A DNA stretch of 64,000 nucleotides from Auriscalpium vulgare (lineage: Eukaryota > Basidiomycota > Agaricomycetes > Russulales > Auriscalpiaceae). Both the position numbers and the translations under genes were made by a program. Position 1 is the stretch's first letter; the number at the start of each line of letters is the position of its first letter. This document shows, one piece after another, positions 43,127-53,800 of the stretch. A model generated the notes under the pieces. It was given only the letters and a program-made list of their open reading frames with translations, was not told the DNA's origin and did not search any database. The stretch spans positions 496,001 to 560,000 of the forward strand of contig JAHBBC010000010.1 of NCBI GenBank assembly GCA_019915015.1. Direction: 5' to 3'.

Positions 43127-44082
43127 TTTTGAAAAGATTGGTAATCGAGTCCGGGTAGTACAGTAGCCGGAGTAGAGAGGAATGACGTAGTTTCCGAGTG
43201 CACTTGTGCTGTGCATCCGAGACTGACGTCATGGGATCAAGCGTGGGAATTATTTACCGGAAATGGCAATTATGGAGCATTTTCTTCTGACTTCAGAGCC
43301 ACTAAAATTATGTGCATATCTATTCTAGTTAGCTTAAAAAATGCGAAATACTGTCTGAAACGGGAGTCTTTTGAAGTGCAAAGAGGGGGAATTGTGTTTG
43401 CTAGGGAAATTGGACCGTGTGAACAAATAGCTATATATGGGGGGGAAGATGAAAGTTGCATGGGGGTCCAAAAACCGCGACTGGTGCTTACATAAGAAAC
43501 GATTCAAGGGAATCGTAATTGTGATTAGGTCGGTAAATTTGGTTGAAATGGTTAGATTGAAGGATACATACTGGAAAGTAAGCTGGAATGTCGTCATACA
43601 TCGTGCTAGTTGTTGCAGCAGAATGTCGAGGGTAGCCTTGCACTGCTCAGCCTAGGGATGTGACTCTATGTGACAACACTGGCCTCTCAGTGCTAAGCGT
43701 GACATTGGTGGCTGCAACGACGCGGCTTTCTGGATTAGGAAAGCATTAGCCACAATTACGGGGGAGTGGGTTTCCAGATGCTACTGCTGTTCAAGCCCTG
43801 CAATATATCACTGTTTTGCAGCTTCTGTAGGTGCTCTATGGTCTGAAATATACTGCAAATGGAGCAATGTATGTGAATCATTCCGGGCAAATGAGAGGAA
43901 GGTGAAAGTGCAAGTGGATGTGAGTGGACATAGCGTGGGAGTGAATTCCCAAAAAAGGCGACACAGATGATTGTTGCATGGGGTCGAAAAAATGCTGGAT
44001 GTAGATGACATAAGCAACGATTCAAAGGAATCGTAAAACGATTAAGAGTAATCGTAATAAGCCACATAACAGAATGTAAATG

Positions 44083-44695
44083 TGAGACGCCTCTGATAGG
44101 TGAGTCTCGAGATTCGGGCGTAGGACGGGCGAGAGACGAGCCCAGGGAGGAACCAAAGGTGTGTTGTCCTGTCGGTACGGGGCTTCCCCGTGTTGACAGA
44201 CCTCCTCCGTAGCACGGAAGAAGTGGAGGGCGAGGAGAAGTGATCACGCCCGTAGGCGCGAGGCCCGAGCGGGAGCTCAGTCGTTAGGAGGCTTCCTCCT
44301 GGTGACTGGCTCGAGAGAGAGAAGGGCGAGGCGCCGACGGCCCAAATGCGTCGCGCGTGTGTGGTTCTGTGGGCGCGCTGTTGGCGCTCGAGAAGCCTCA
44401 CGCGCTCGTGACTCGTCGCGTCGTCGCGTCGTCGATTCTCGTAGTCGACTAGCAACTACTATACTTGAGGGAGACTTGAAGAGAATTGAGGAAGAGGACG
44501 AGACGAGAAAAAGAGAAAGAAAAAGAAACACGTTGTATTGTTGATGCACGATGCTGTCAGTACACGACTTATATACTTACAGACATCTTCAAACTCCGAC
44601 TAATCTAATCTATTGTACAGTAATCTAATAGCGTCCTGCGTCGAGACTGATGACCTTCTGCCCGCGTTACCTCCGGGCCTCTTTCTCCCGTCACA
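44083..44695 (-). repeat. Gypsy-2 3' LTR
   Basis: A 613-bp direct repeat of 55999-56611, plus-strand ends TGAGACGCC and CCGTCACA. It has CGTCGTCGCGTCGTCG repeats and a purine run (AAAAAGAGAAAGAAAAAGAA) near 44510. The ORF2 stop codon lies in its first bases. Confidence 0.95.
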
Positions 44696-47612
44696 AAGCC
44701 CCCCCAGTCTCGGCGTTGGAAGCTTCGCTCGAATTGTCCCAAGAGGCCTGCAGCGCGCCCAAGTCGAGGATTCCCAGGGCTGCGATGTCGGGGTCCGCGT
44801 TGATCTGGCCTTCTGCATGTGCTTCCGAGCCTACACCGTCCAGTGCACGTCGTTCAGCTGGGCGCAAGGCATTACGCAGTTCCTTAGTCCACTGTGTCGG
44901 CGTGAGGGTGAGGTCTTGCTTCGCCGCGGAGAGATTGTTCAGACGTGTGGTGAACCAGACTTCGTTGGACCATGACCATTCACCGTTCCATGCGCGACTG
45001 TCCAAGAAGTCCTTCTGTCTCGGCCAAAGGCTTCGTCCGCTCTTTCCTCCATACAGCCGATCTACCTCCGATGGGGTCGTGCGGTCGAAGCAGCTAGGAA
45101 CTGGAGTGGTAGTCGCGTCGCCAATGCCATATTCCGTTACTAGCCGCGAAGGCCCCGTACCCGCATCCTCCAACAGGCTAGGAGGCCCAAATTGAAGGGC
45201 AAGTCTCCAAGAAATGCCACCCGCTTGGAGGAACATGCGTGCGTTAGGCTGTGTCATGAGGTCGCGCACAGTCGCGAGGTACGCGTCCCAGATGTTGGCG
45301 CGTGCCTCCCACCAACGAACTTGGGTGAGGTTGACGTGCGCGTACGCCGCCCAGCTGTCCGGCAAGATTGGGAGTGGCCGCGGTAAACGACTCTTTGGAT
45401 AGCTCCATCGGAAGGAAATGCCTTTGCTGAGCATGAAGGCAATCACGTCGGGCCACGGTGCAGTGCAGGCATCTCTCCACATCGCTACTCGCAGTTTCGA
45501 GCGCGACAGCAAGTGAATATGCCCCGTAAGGATGGGAGAGGTGGGCGGGATGGACAACGGAGTCTCCGAAGGACGTAAGATAGCCGCTGAGAATGTAGCG
45601 ACCCCATGCAGCGGTGAAGATGGCCCGTACACTTCCGTATTAACAGTGACGGGCTGCTCTTCTAAGCTGACGTTGGCCGGAGCGGGGGAAACAGGCTCGG
45701 TGTCCATGGCCGTCGACCGATCGCCGCGCGTTTCGGATATTCTGTCCATCAGTGAAGTCGTGGGCACTGTATCCAACCGCGACAACAAAGATGCGGGCTT
45801 AACGGAAATTCCGTGGGACATGCGAGCCAGCAACGTTGGAACTTTTGGAGTGTCAAATTCTCTCGATGTACTCTCAACCGTTGATGTGGGACCCGTCAGA
45901 CGATCAAGAAGAGATCGAGCGCTCGATCCACCCTCGAGAGAGCTGTCCTCTCGAGGTCTTTTACGTCCGCGTGTCTCGATGGGCGTGGTTGGTCCGCGGG
46001 AGGATGAAGAAGAGCTATCCTTCTTCGCAGAACCGGACTGTCCAGTTCTGTCCTCCATAACCACGTCCGATGAGGCACGTTGCGACGAACTTTCTCCAGG
46101 CCCGTGATGGAGAGTTTGGAGAGAGACACGAATGGCGGTTTGAACGTCGGCCTCTTCTTGATGCAGCTGATGTTCAATATCCGCGTCGCTTTCGCGGAGT
46201 GGGGATGATGGGTCGACGTGTGCTCTCTGCTTCCCTTTCCCGGATGGCGATGAGGCGCGCGGCTCGGCAGTTGAAGGGGTTGGAGGATCGGCCGGCGGCC
46301 TCATGGGACCGATGTTCTTCCCGTATATAGACTCGATGAAATCGTCTTCTTCGTCCTGGTCATAGGCGGGAAGCGGCAGCATCTCCCATTCGCCCGGCAG
46401 CTCCTTGGTCGCACGGAAGTCGGTTATGTCGACGAACACGGTACCGTCCCCAGGTTCAGGATGATTCAACCGAACCGCACATCCCATGTACTCGCCATCC
46501 TTCACGTGCTTGGCTGCGATGTACCGCCTCGTGGAGGGGTCGTCCGAATCCATCTGCTCGTGCCAGCGACGGACTTCACTGACTTTTCGAATACGGTCTT
46601 TGCGGAGCAGTTCGTTTGTCCTATGCTTCAAGTTCTCGGCGTTTTTCTCCCACTTGCGCAAGCGTTTGTCTCGTTCACGTGTTACCGCTCCGATTTCTCG
46701 CGCACCCAGATTGCGAGGGTTGAGCATTTCCAACTCAGGTTTCTCCAACCCGAAGTGCCACAGATACCGAGGGTTCGCGCCATGAAGGTAGAGTTCTTGA
46801 ACATTCGGCCAGGTGATTCGAGGGAGATGAAAGTCTATGAGGGTGCCCACGCGCTCTCCTGAAAGCCAAATGATGATCGTATTGGTCCAACCAGCTACGG
46901 GGAGAGGGATTGCTTCCCAGCCATGACCCGCATGAGTTGCGAGAAATACCACGAAAGCCATCCACTCGTGCATAGAACGACGAATGATCGAGAGTTGTTT
47001 CTTGAGGTCGCCTTTAACCGCTGGCTCTCGGGTCATGGCAGGGATACGTAGTGGAGCCGCATCGTAACCCAAGTACTTCTGCATGGCCTCTCCGATCTGC
47101 ATCATATGGCCTGTGTACTCCGTTAACCACGATAAGGCTTTCGGAGTGCATTGATACCGGTCGTTGCCGACACGTACGAAGCCGTTCCCGTCCGCTTCAT
47201 CGTTATACACCCACTCGTCGTTGGTGCTATCGTTGGGCAGCGGGCGATAAGCCAGCCAAGGTCGTTTGTAATCCCACCATTCGATGGGAATGTCTGGACC
47301 GTCCGATCGATAACGAAACGGGGGAGTCGCGTGTAAAGCAGTTCGTGAAGGTAAGGGCACCGGCGAGCGTCCGCACGGCGTTGGATCCATTCCGAATCCC
47401 ACCCATTGAACTCCTGGAACTGAAGACGTGTATACTTCGGCGAGATATCCTCCGGACGTCACTATGCTGTATGGCTTGACCGATTCATCGTAAACTGCCT
47501 TGGGGTCTCCGGCGCGCCGTCGACGCGCAATGTCTCGCAGTTTCCCTGCCGGCGGGGGCGTGGGAGCGGCTTCCGCTCCCCAACCATACGATGGTTGTGC
47601 CCACGACGACAT
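44691..47612 (-). CDS. Gypsy-2 ORF2, unrecognised protein after pol
   Basis: About 973 residues from the ATG at 47612 (MSSWAQPSYGWGAEA); the frame is open slightly further up, to a TTG at 47654. An N-terminal globular part (residues 1-300) is rich in Trp (WWDYKRPWLAYRPLPND, HEWMAFVVFLATHAGHGWEA). Then come a charged probable coiled coil (about 310-360, RERDKRLRKWEKNAENLKHR), a long disordered Ser/Pro region, and a second globular part (about 690-930) with GGISWRLALQFGP and EWSWSNEVWFTTRLN. No signal peptide or membrane segment is seen, so it does not look like an envelope protein. The last codons are encoded by the purine tract and the stop by the LTR, so it belongs to the element. Function unknown. 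Confidence 0.8.
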   Translation of the reverse strand: MSSWAQPSYGWGAEAAPTPPPAGKLRDIARRRRAGDPKAVYDESVKPYSIVTSGGYLAEVYTSSVPGVQWVGFGMDPTPCGRSPVPLPSRTALHATPPFRYRSDGPDIPIEWWDYKRPWLAYRPLPNDSTNDEWVYNDEADGNGFVRVGNDRYQCTPKALSWLTEYTGHMMQIGEAMQKYLGYDAAPLRIPAMTREPAVKGDLKKQLSIIRRSMHEWMAFVVFLATHAGHGWEAIPLPVAGWTNTIIIWLSGERVGTLIDFHLPRITWPNVQELYLHGANPRYLWHFGLEKPELEMLNPRNLGAREIGAVTRERDKRLRKWEKNAENLKHRTNELLRKDRIRKVSEVRRWHEQMDSDDPSTRRYIAAKHVKDGEYMGCAVRLNHPEPGDGTVFVDITDFRATKELPGEWEMLPLPAYDQDEEDDFIESIYGKNIGPMRPPADPPTPSTAEPRASSPSGKGKQRAHVDPSSPLRESDADIEHQLHQEEADVQTAIRVSLQTLHHGPGESSSQRASSDVVMEDRTGQSGSAKKDSSSSSSRGPTTPIETRGRKRPREDSSLEGGSSARSLLDRLTGPTSTVESTSREFDTPKVPTLLARMSHGISVKPASLLSRLDTVPTTSLMDRISETRGDRSTAMDTEPVSPAPANVSLEEQPVTVNTEVYGPSSPLHGVATFSAAILRPSETPLSIPPTSPILTGHIHLLSRSKLRVAMWRDACTAPWPDVIAFMLSKGISFRWSYPKSRLPRPLPILPDSWAAYAHVNLTQVRWWEARANIWDAYLATVRDLMTQPNARMFLQAGGISWRLALQFGPPSLLEDAGTGPSRLVTEYGIGDATTTPVPSCFDRTTPSEVDRLYGGKSGRSLWPRQKDFLDSRAWNGEWSWSNEVWFTTRLNNLSAAKQDLTLTPTQWTKELRNALRPAERRALDGVGSEAHAEGQINADPDIAALGILDLGALQASWDNSSEASNAETGGAL

Positions 47613-47844
47613 TTGCGTTTGACGGGGTAGAGGCGAGGTGATGGTTCGAGACAAAGAAGAGGGACCCGAGTCGTCCGTTCTCCGTCTAAGCGCGCCTCGA
47701 GGCGGTAGCGCCCGGCGGGGTCACGTGCTGCAGTCGCGTCGCGTAGAATAAGTAAGATAGAATTAAAAGGCGGTACTCTTAGCGATGAATAGTACATCAA
47801 GAAATAAAATCAGAAGAAATTATATACATGGAGGCGATCCTGCT

Positions 47845-50800
47845 TCATCGTTTAGCAGGACCTGCCAAGCCCGCGTCCCGTCGGTAAGAGAATAATCGTT
47901 GGGGTGCGTTCCGTAAATCCGTGGCGGTTGCCCATGAGTCGTATAGCGGCGAATACCCCTCCCAACGAATGAGGTAGAGCATCTGCTTCCTGCGCTTATC
48001 GTAACGATGACCGACAATCTTATCGACATGATATTCTTCAGAAGCTGGCTTGTCTGAACGGGTGTCTGGTAACACAGTGCGATGCCCGAATTCGGGATCT
48101 GATGGTCTGTACAGACGCAAATGTTCGAGATTAAGGACATTGGAGCCAGGGTAATTGTCGGGAAGTCGGAGACGGTAGACTTTGGGGTTAATACGCTCCT
48201 GAACTTCGAATGGACCAACTGCACGCTGTACTAGCTTGCTCCCTTCCCCTTTACTTTCCAACCATTCCAAAGAATGAGGATTCACCAGGACTTGATCTCC
48301 GACCTTGAATTCTAACTCTCGTCTACCCTTGTTGTAGGATTCGCTCTGTTTCAACTGAGCTCGCGCGAGAGCCATCCTCGCGCTTTCCCTATGGTATTGC
48401 ATGAGTCGCACGAAATCATCGGATCGGTCATTCAATAACGCGTCCTGCGGAGCGGCTTCCGCTCCTTCTGCCTGCGCAAAATCTAAGCTGGATTTGGGTT
48501 GGAACCCATAGAGTACGAAATGAGGACTCATCCCCGTGGACGAATGGGGAAGATTATTATAAGCGTGTTCAAGCAGCGGCAACCATTCGGCCCAACTCGT
48601 CTTGTCCGTAGCGACATAGGCGCGTAGCATGATCTCCAGCTTCTGATTTACGATTTCCGTCTGTCCATCGTGCTGAGGATGATGCGAGGATGATAGAGAC
48701 ATTCTAGTTTTGAGCGCTTTCGACACCCCTTTCCAGAAGTCAGAAGTCCACCTAGGATCACGATCGGAAACTATGTTATCGGGCACGCCGAACCTGCAGA
48801 TGACATGATTGACAAAAAGCTTCGCGAATCCTTCGGCTGTTAGGCCAGTCGTAGTAGGGATAAACTGCGCATGCTTTGACATTCGATCGACTGTAACCAG
48901 GACAGCATTGAATTCTAGCGACCAAGGTAGGCCAGTCACTAAATCCAGCGATACAGATTCGTAGGGGCGTCGCGGAACTGGATTCGGAATCAAACGGCCG
49001 AACTTAGTAAAGTTCCTGTGCTTGATTTTCTGGCATACATCGCAGGTGTCACAGAACCGTTGTACGTCTTTCTTCATTGAAGGCCAAAAGAATTTTCCGC
49101 TCATGAGCTGCCATAGCTTCTCTGCGCCGGCATGAGCCGATTCGAATGGAGATTCATGAGCTTGAAGGAGCAGACTGGCTCGCAGGGATTTGGGAACACA
49201 AAGCCGGGGTTGGAAATCCGCATCTCTAAAGTATAGCAGTCCTTTCTCGTCCTTGAAATATCGCTGTCCCGCATCCCAAGAATCCGGAGAAGTACTAGTA
49301 CTTTCCCATCTCTGCTTGAAAGCGGCATCCGCTTTATATCCTTGCAGAAAGGATTGCAGATAACTCTTATCCATGTGGACATGAATAGTAGGAGGGGGAT
49401 TTGCGGCTTCCCAGGCTCGCTGCTTGTCGTACAGATCGATATGCTCTGACAGGTCAGACGCCCTGATCTCTCCTGTATCGGCTTCCAACGATGGCTCCCC
49501 CGAGATGTAGTTCTTCGTTGCGCGTTCCGAATCTAGGTTCTTACTAGCCGTCTTGTAGGAACGGGTCGTAACTTGGAAACAATGATGTGGCGGATTAAAC
49601 AAGCCGTCGTTCCAGTCCGTTAATACCAATTGTACGGACTTCTCTAATTCTCCTACGGAGTTGCCCCTCAGAGGAGACTCGGACAACTTGGCGAGCGTTA
49701 GAGCGGGTGAGTCTTCGTCGTTAGGAGTTACATAACTGGGCACGCCTTCGAGCAAGCGAGAGATGGGATCCACATTGGAGTGTACCCTACCCGGACGATG
49801 AATGATCTCCAGGCCCGGAGCGTAAGCCGAGAAGACAGTTCCCCAAGCTCCCAGTCGTCGATTATTGTTTTCATACGTCTTTGCCCACTGAAGAGCCGCG
49901 TGATCAGTGACGAGTAAGATACGTTCGCCTTCGATGAACGGCTGGAATTTTACGAGCCCTTCTTTAGCGGCTAGAGCCTCCCTCTCCGTTGCAGAATAAT
50001 TCCTTTCCGCTGGTTTGAAAGTTCGACTCCAATATCCTACTACCCTTTCGACTTGTACGGTCGTATCCTCGAAAGAGCTTCCCCAGGAGCTCTCGTAATC
50101 ACAGTCAATAATCTTGCTCGATAAAGTGGTCGTGAGCTTGGGAACCGGCTTCCCCAACTCGTATGCCCGACGGACACGCTCATAAGTCCTCGTTCCTTTC
50201 AGATCTTTCAAGGCCATTATTTGCACTTGTTGCAAAGTAACTCCTAGACCGTCTCCGGAAGCATCCGTATACAACCGATAGGGCTTCCCCATCTCCGGAT
50301 GCGCCAGTACCGGAGCACGAGATAGAGCTTTCTTGATCTCTTCGAAGGCTCTTTCGTGTTCGGCACGCCAATTCCATGCAGCTCCCTTCCGGGTCAGCGA
50401 GAATAGAGGAGTTGCAAGTGTAGCGTAGTGTGGTATGAACGCTGAAAAATACACCGCCATCCCCAGGAACGTGCGTAATTCGGCCACCTTAGTAGGCCTC
50501 GGCATCTTCAAGATGGCTTCCACCTTTTGTTTGTGCGTCGACAAACCTAACCGAGAGACTTTGTGTCCGAGTAGAATGATGGAACTATAGAAAAGATGAC
50601 ATTTCTTCGGAGATAATGTAATTCCTGATTTCTCAATGGCTCCGAGTACTTTGTCCAAATGTTCAATGTGTTCTTCATAGCTCCTCGAATAAACCACTAT
50701 GTCGTCTATGTAGACCAGACAAAACAACCAGAGGTACGGGGACAAGATCTCTTGCATGACGCGTTGGAAGATCGAAGGGCCGTTACGTAGTCCGAAGGGC

Positions 50801-53800
50801 ATCCTCAAGAACTGGAAGAGCCCTTTGTGCGTGCGAAAGGCAGTTTTCTCTACATCCTCCGGGGCCATCTCTAACTGAGTGAATCCGGCTAGAGCGTCCA
50901 GAGATGACAAGACTTGAGATCCTGAGAGTGAAGAAAGAATCTCAGACTGGCGTGGAATAGGAAATTCGTCTGGGACAGTGACTGCGTTGAGCTTCCGGTA
51001 GTCTACACAAAATCTTGGCTTGTTATTTCGGTAGACGATGACGACCGGAGCGCTCCAAGGGCTAACGGATGGTTCAATGACCCCTTGCTCAAACCACACA
51101 TTAAGTTGCTCTTCAATAACCATTCGTTTGGCCGGAGAGCTCCCGTACATGGGCACGGCTATAGGCACTTGTCCGTCCTCGGTACGAATGTGTACCCTCG
51201 ATTGGTGCTTTCCCAATCTTCCATCAAATCCAAATGCTCGTTGTCTGCGTCGCAGCATTTCCCAAGCTCGTTCTCTCAGTTCCTCCGGAAGTTGCCCTAC
51301 ATCGAGGAGCTCTTCCATGTCTTGAGATGGCCATATGGTTGGATCGGGCACTTCAGCAGTTTTGGGCCCCCAAATCTCCTCTTCCTGAGGTTCTGGCTCG
51401 ACGGCTTCCGTCGGCCTTTCGGGAGCAACCCTGACTTCCGCATCCCTTACTTCAGATTGCAAGTTTAAGTTCGCGTGTACTAACTGCTTGAGGACGCTTG
51501 CGTGATTTGCTAAAGCTTCCGAATTCTCGACACTCCCGGGGGCATCCAGGAATTTAGCAGGGTCGACCAGATGTCCTACGACTTCTCCTTTCCGCAGCAT
51601 CTTAGGGTGCGCTGACGTATTCGCTACCGGGATGTACGGAGACGATTGGTTCAGAAGAGTATTGGGAACTACGAAGACGGGAGCTCTGGACGAAGCTACC
51701 ATAGATTTCTCTACCATCCAAGTGCGCTCGTCCGTGAAGCTAGCGGAGACTTGTACACGTTTCACTGAATGTGGGGGAATTTTGACGTCACTAGATACCC
51801 GCACGCTTCGTGGACCTTCCGCATCCTTTCTCAAGACTCTGCGCTTCGCCTTGTTCCGACGATGAGCTTTAGCGAGAATAAAGCGTGCCAGTGGAGCCCC
51901 CAGTACCCTTTTCGCTATCCGAGCTTCCTTCCCATTTGACTCTTGAACTCTTTCAGCTAGAACCTCGTATTTCCGTCCTTCGAAGTATACTCGAGTTCCT
52001 GATTCCAAGTTTCGTTCAACAGCCAACTCATAAGCTTGGTGGAAGTCCTCTCCTAATAGAATGGGCACCGACATGTTCGATACCACGTACGCCTCGACTT
52101 CTAGTTGGAGTTCTCTTCCGTCGACCGTGTGGACGAAAATGGGTAACATTACATATCCATGTAAGGAAGCCTCCTTAGCTGTCAATTGCACGAGCTTCAA
52201 CTTCAACCCCTGCCTCAGGGCCGGCGGATTAACTAGCTGATCATAAGTCGATTTGGAGAGGAGAGAGATATCTGCGCATGAATCTAGTCGTAAATCGCAC
52301 AAAGGTCCAGAGGGAATCATGATTCGTCCTCTCATGGACACTACTGACACGCCTACGGCTGACATTCCGGGGATAGAAGTGCGCTTCCTCTTTAATTTGA
52401 TGATCTCCATCTCAGGCGTTTCGGCTTGCAATGCCTCAATTCGTTCTATGAGACTGCCGTCACTAGGACTTGGTCGACCGTGGAGCCTTAATTGAGTGTA
52501 ATACTCGTCTTCCACTTCCTCTACAGTAGGAGAGGGGGTCCGTACGATTTTCTCGAGGTTTCCTCGAGTACGTGCTGTCAGCACTTCTCGTACGGACGGG
52601 ATTTCCTGCCCAATATCTGCCTGCTTCTCAATGGATCTCATTTCTATCGTCTCATGGTCGGCTTCCGACCATTCGCTCTGGCGCGATACGATATAAGCTG
52701 AAGAAATAGCTTCCATTAGGTACGCTTCAAACAAAGTATTATACATGAGTTCATCCTCCGGAGACCTATCCGACTCTAATCCCGCGCTCAAAAGATTTAC
52801 TTCCTTCTTCTTGACGTAAGTCGGCCAGTGAGGGCATTCTCGGTCCCAATGATGTTTACTCCCACAAAGCTTGCAAGGTGAAGGAGGTGGTTTGACAAGG
52901 GACTTCGTGCCATCAGCTTTAGGAAAAGGATAACCTCCTTTCGGAGGAGCCCTCTGCCGTTTAACCAACGTAGCGAATACTTGTGCTGATACGGCGGGGT
53001 CGACTTGGTCCGGGGCACTTAGATTCTCCTCGTCATCTTCATTAACGATAGGGAATTCAGCTTCTTCAGCTTCATCCCCGTTCCCGGAAGCTAGATGGAC
53101 GGACGCTTGGCCTCTATCATTACGGCCGCGGAATGCTCTAGGCCGGAAGGGCCGGGCATTCTCTTCACGTATCGCTTGCCGGACTAACTGTGGTATCTCT
53201 TCTTTTGATACCAAATCGCTGGAATTACGCGAAGCAGCAATTAGAGCTAAGGCGTTATCCTGAGCCCTTCGAGTGAGATCGTCCGTGCTTAATGGTAACG
53301 GCACATTCAGAGTCGTCATCCAGCTAGAGGGTACGTTGCGAAGGACGATCTGGGCTTCTTCGGGTCCTCCGTTATCCGTGTTCAGGAGGGCGCGAGCATA
53401 CATAATGCGCCTCTGTAGGTAATCCTCGGGCATTTCACGTTCATGTCCCTTTTGACGGAAGAACATCTCCGTGAATTCCATGTTCCGTTCCAACTGCCAT
53501 TGACGTCCCAGGAATACGGATTTGAGACCGTTCAGCCAATTCAAGTGGTTGGCCATCATGTAGGTTTTCATGCGCCTCGACACCTGGATCCACCACCGCT
53601 TCACTCGCGAGTTGTCCTTGAGCTGCGTCCATAGCCAACGTCCCATGGCCGCGGGAAGCGACTCATTCATTACCGCTAATTCCTGAACATCGGCGAAGTA
53701 TGCAATAGCGGTATGCTTGTTCCCATCCCAGCTGGGCAAATGATCGGGCCTTAGCTCTTCCTTTAACCTCGGCCCGAGGTTCAGGTTACCTTGAGGATTG

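Larger units (their letters stand above)
40243..43518 (-). mobile_element. Hairpin-ended element Y2
   Basis: It begins CTTGCTGGTAGTGGGCC and ends AACGATTCAAGGGAATCGTAA. Flanks are A on the left and T on the right, with no duplication. It matches Y1 at both ends (40243-40330 and 42690-43518). The middle, about 40330-42700, is missing from Y1; it holds the TRIM and a stretch (about 40500-40690) that is an inverted relative of Z-B at 12990-13170. Either Y2 gained this or Y1 lost it. No gene is seen. Confidence 0.75.
29037..43780. mobile_element. Plavaka-type DNA transposon carrying cargo genes
   Basis: Inverted ends of 27 bp (CATCTGGAAACCCACTCCCCC, then one mismatch, then TAATT) lie at 29037-29063 and 43754-43780. 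The flanking CT on both sides may be a 2-bp duplication. The ends split X3. Inside are five genes: DUF6532-like (-), transposase (+), TET/JBP oxygenase (-) and two Pro-rich genes (+ and -). Y2 (40243-43518) is inserted near the right end. Without Y2 the element is about 11.5 kb. 29064-29390 and 43519-43753 are AT-rich non-coding ends. Confidence 0.75.
28656..44036 (-). mobile_element. Hairpin-ended element X3, host of the Plavaka element
   Basis: It begins CTTGCTGGGAGTGGGCC and ends AACGATTCAAAGGAATCGTAA. Its own sequence is only 28656-29036 and 43781-44036. It interrupts Z-A between GAAGAAAGA and AACGATTAAG; Z-B at about 16130-16140 reads straight through, so no duplication. It keeps one CRE-like hairpin (28973-29025). 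The piece around 28700-28960 is unlike X1 and X2. Confidence 0.8.
473..44057 (-). mobile_element. Hairpin-ended element Z-A, outermost host of the nest
   Basis: Visible Z-A pieces are 473-521, 1897-2513, 28179-28655 and 44037-44057. Joined, they align with the pieces of Z-B (13427-14103, 15280-16155). The right end is the palindrome AACGATTAAGAGTAATCGTAA, followed by host TAAGCC. The left end lies outside the window beyond Z-C. Y1, CACTA-A and X3 all sit inside it. It is non-coding apart from a tRNA-like segment at 2249. The family assignment (Helitron/Helentron-like) is inference. Confidence 0.75.

Noticed and set aside
44277..44549. Open frames in the Gypsy-2 LTRs (90 and 137 codons, repeated at 56193 and 55955)
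   Set aside because: They are Arg/Ser-rich low-complexity readings of the LTR present in both copies, with no domain; treated as LTR sequence.
45532..46107. Plus-strand frame of 191 codons antisense to ORF2
   Set aside because: ORF2 on the other strand is far longer, and this frame is its shadow.
44691..47612. ORF2 as a retroviral-type envelope gene
   Set aside because: The position fits, but no signal peptide, furin-type site or membrane segment is visible.
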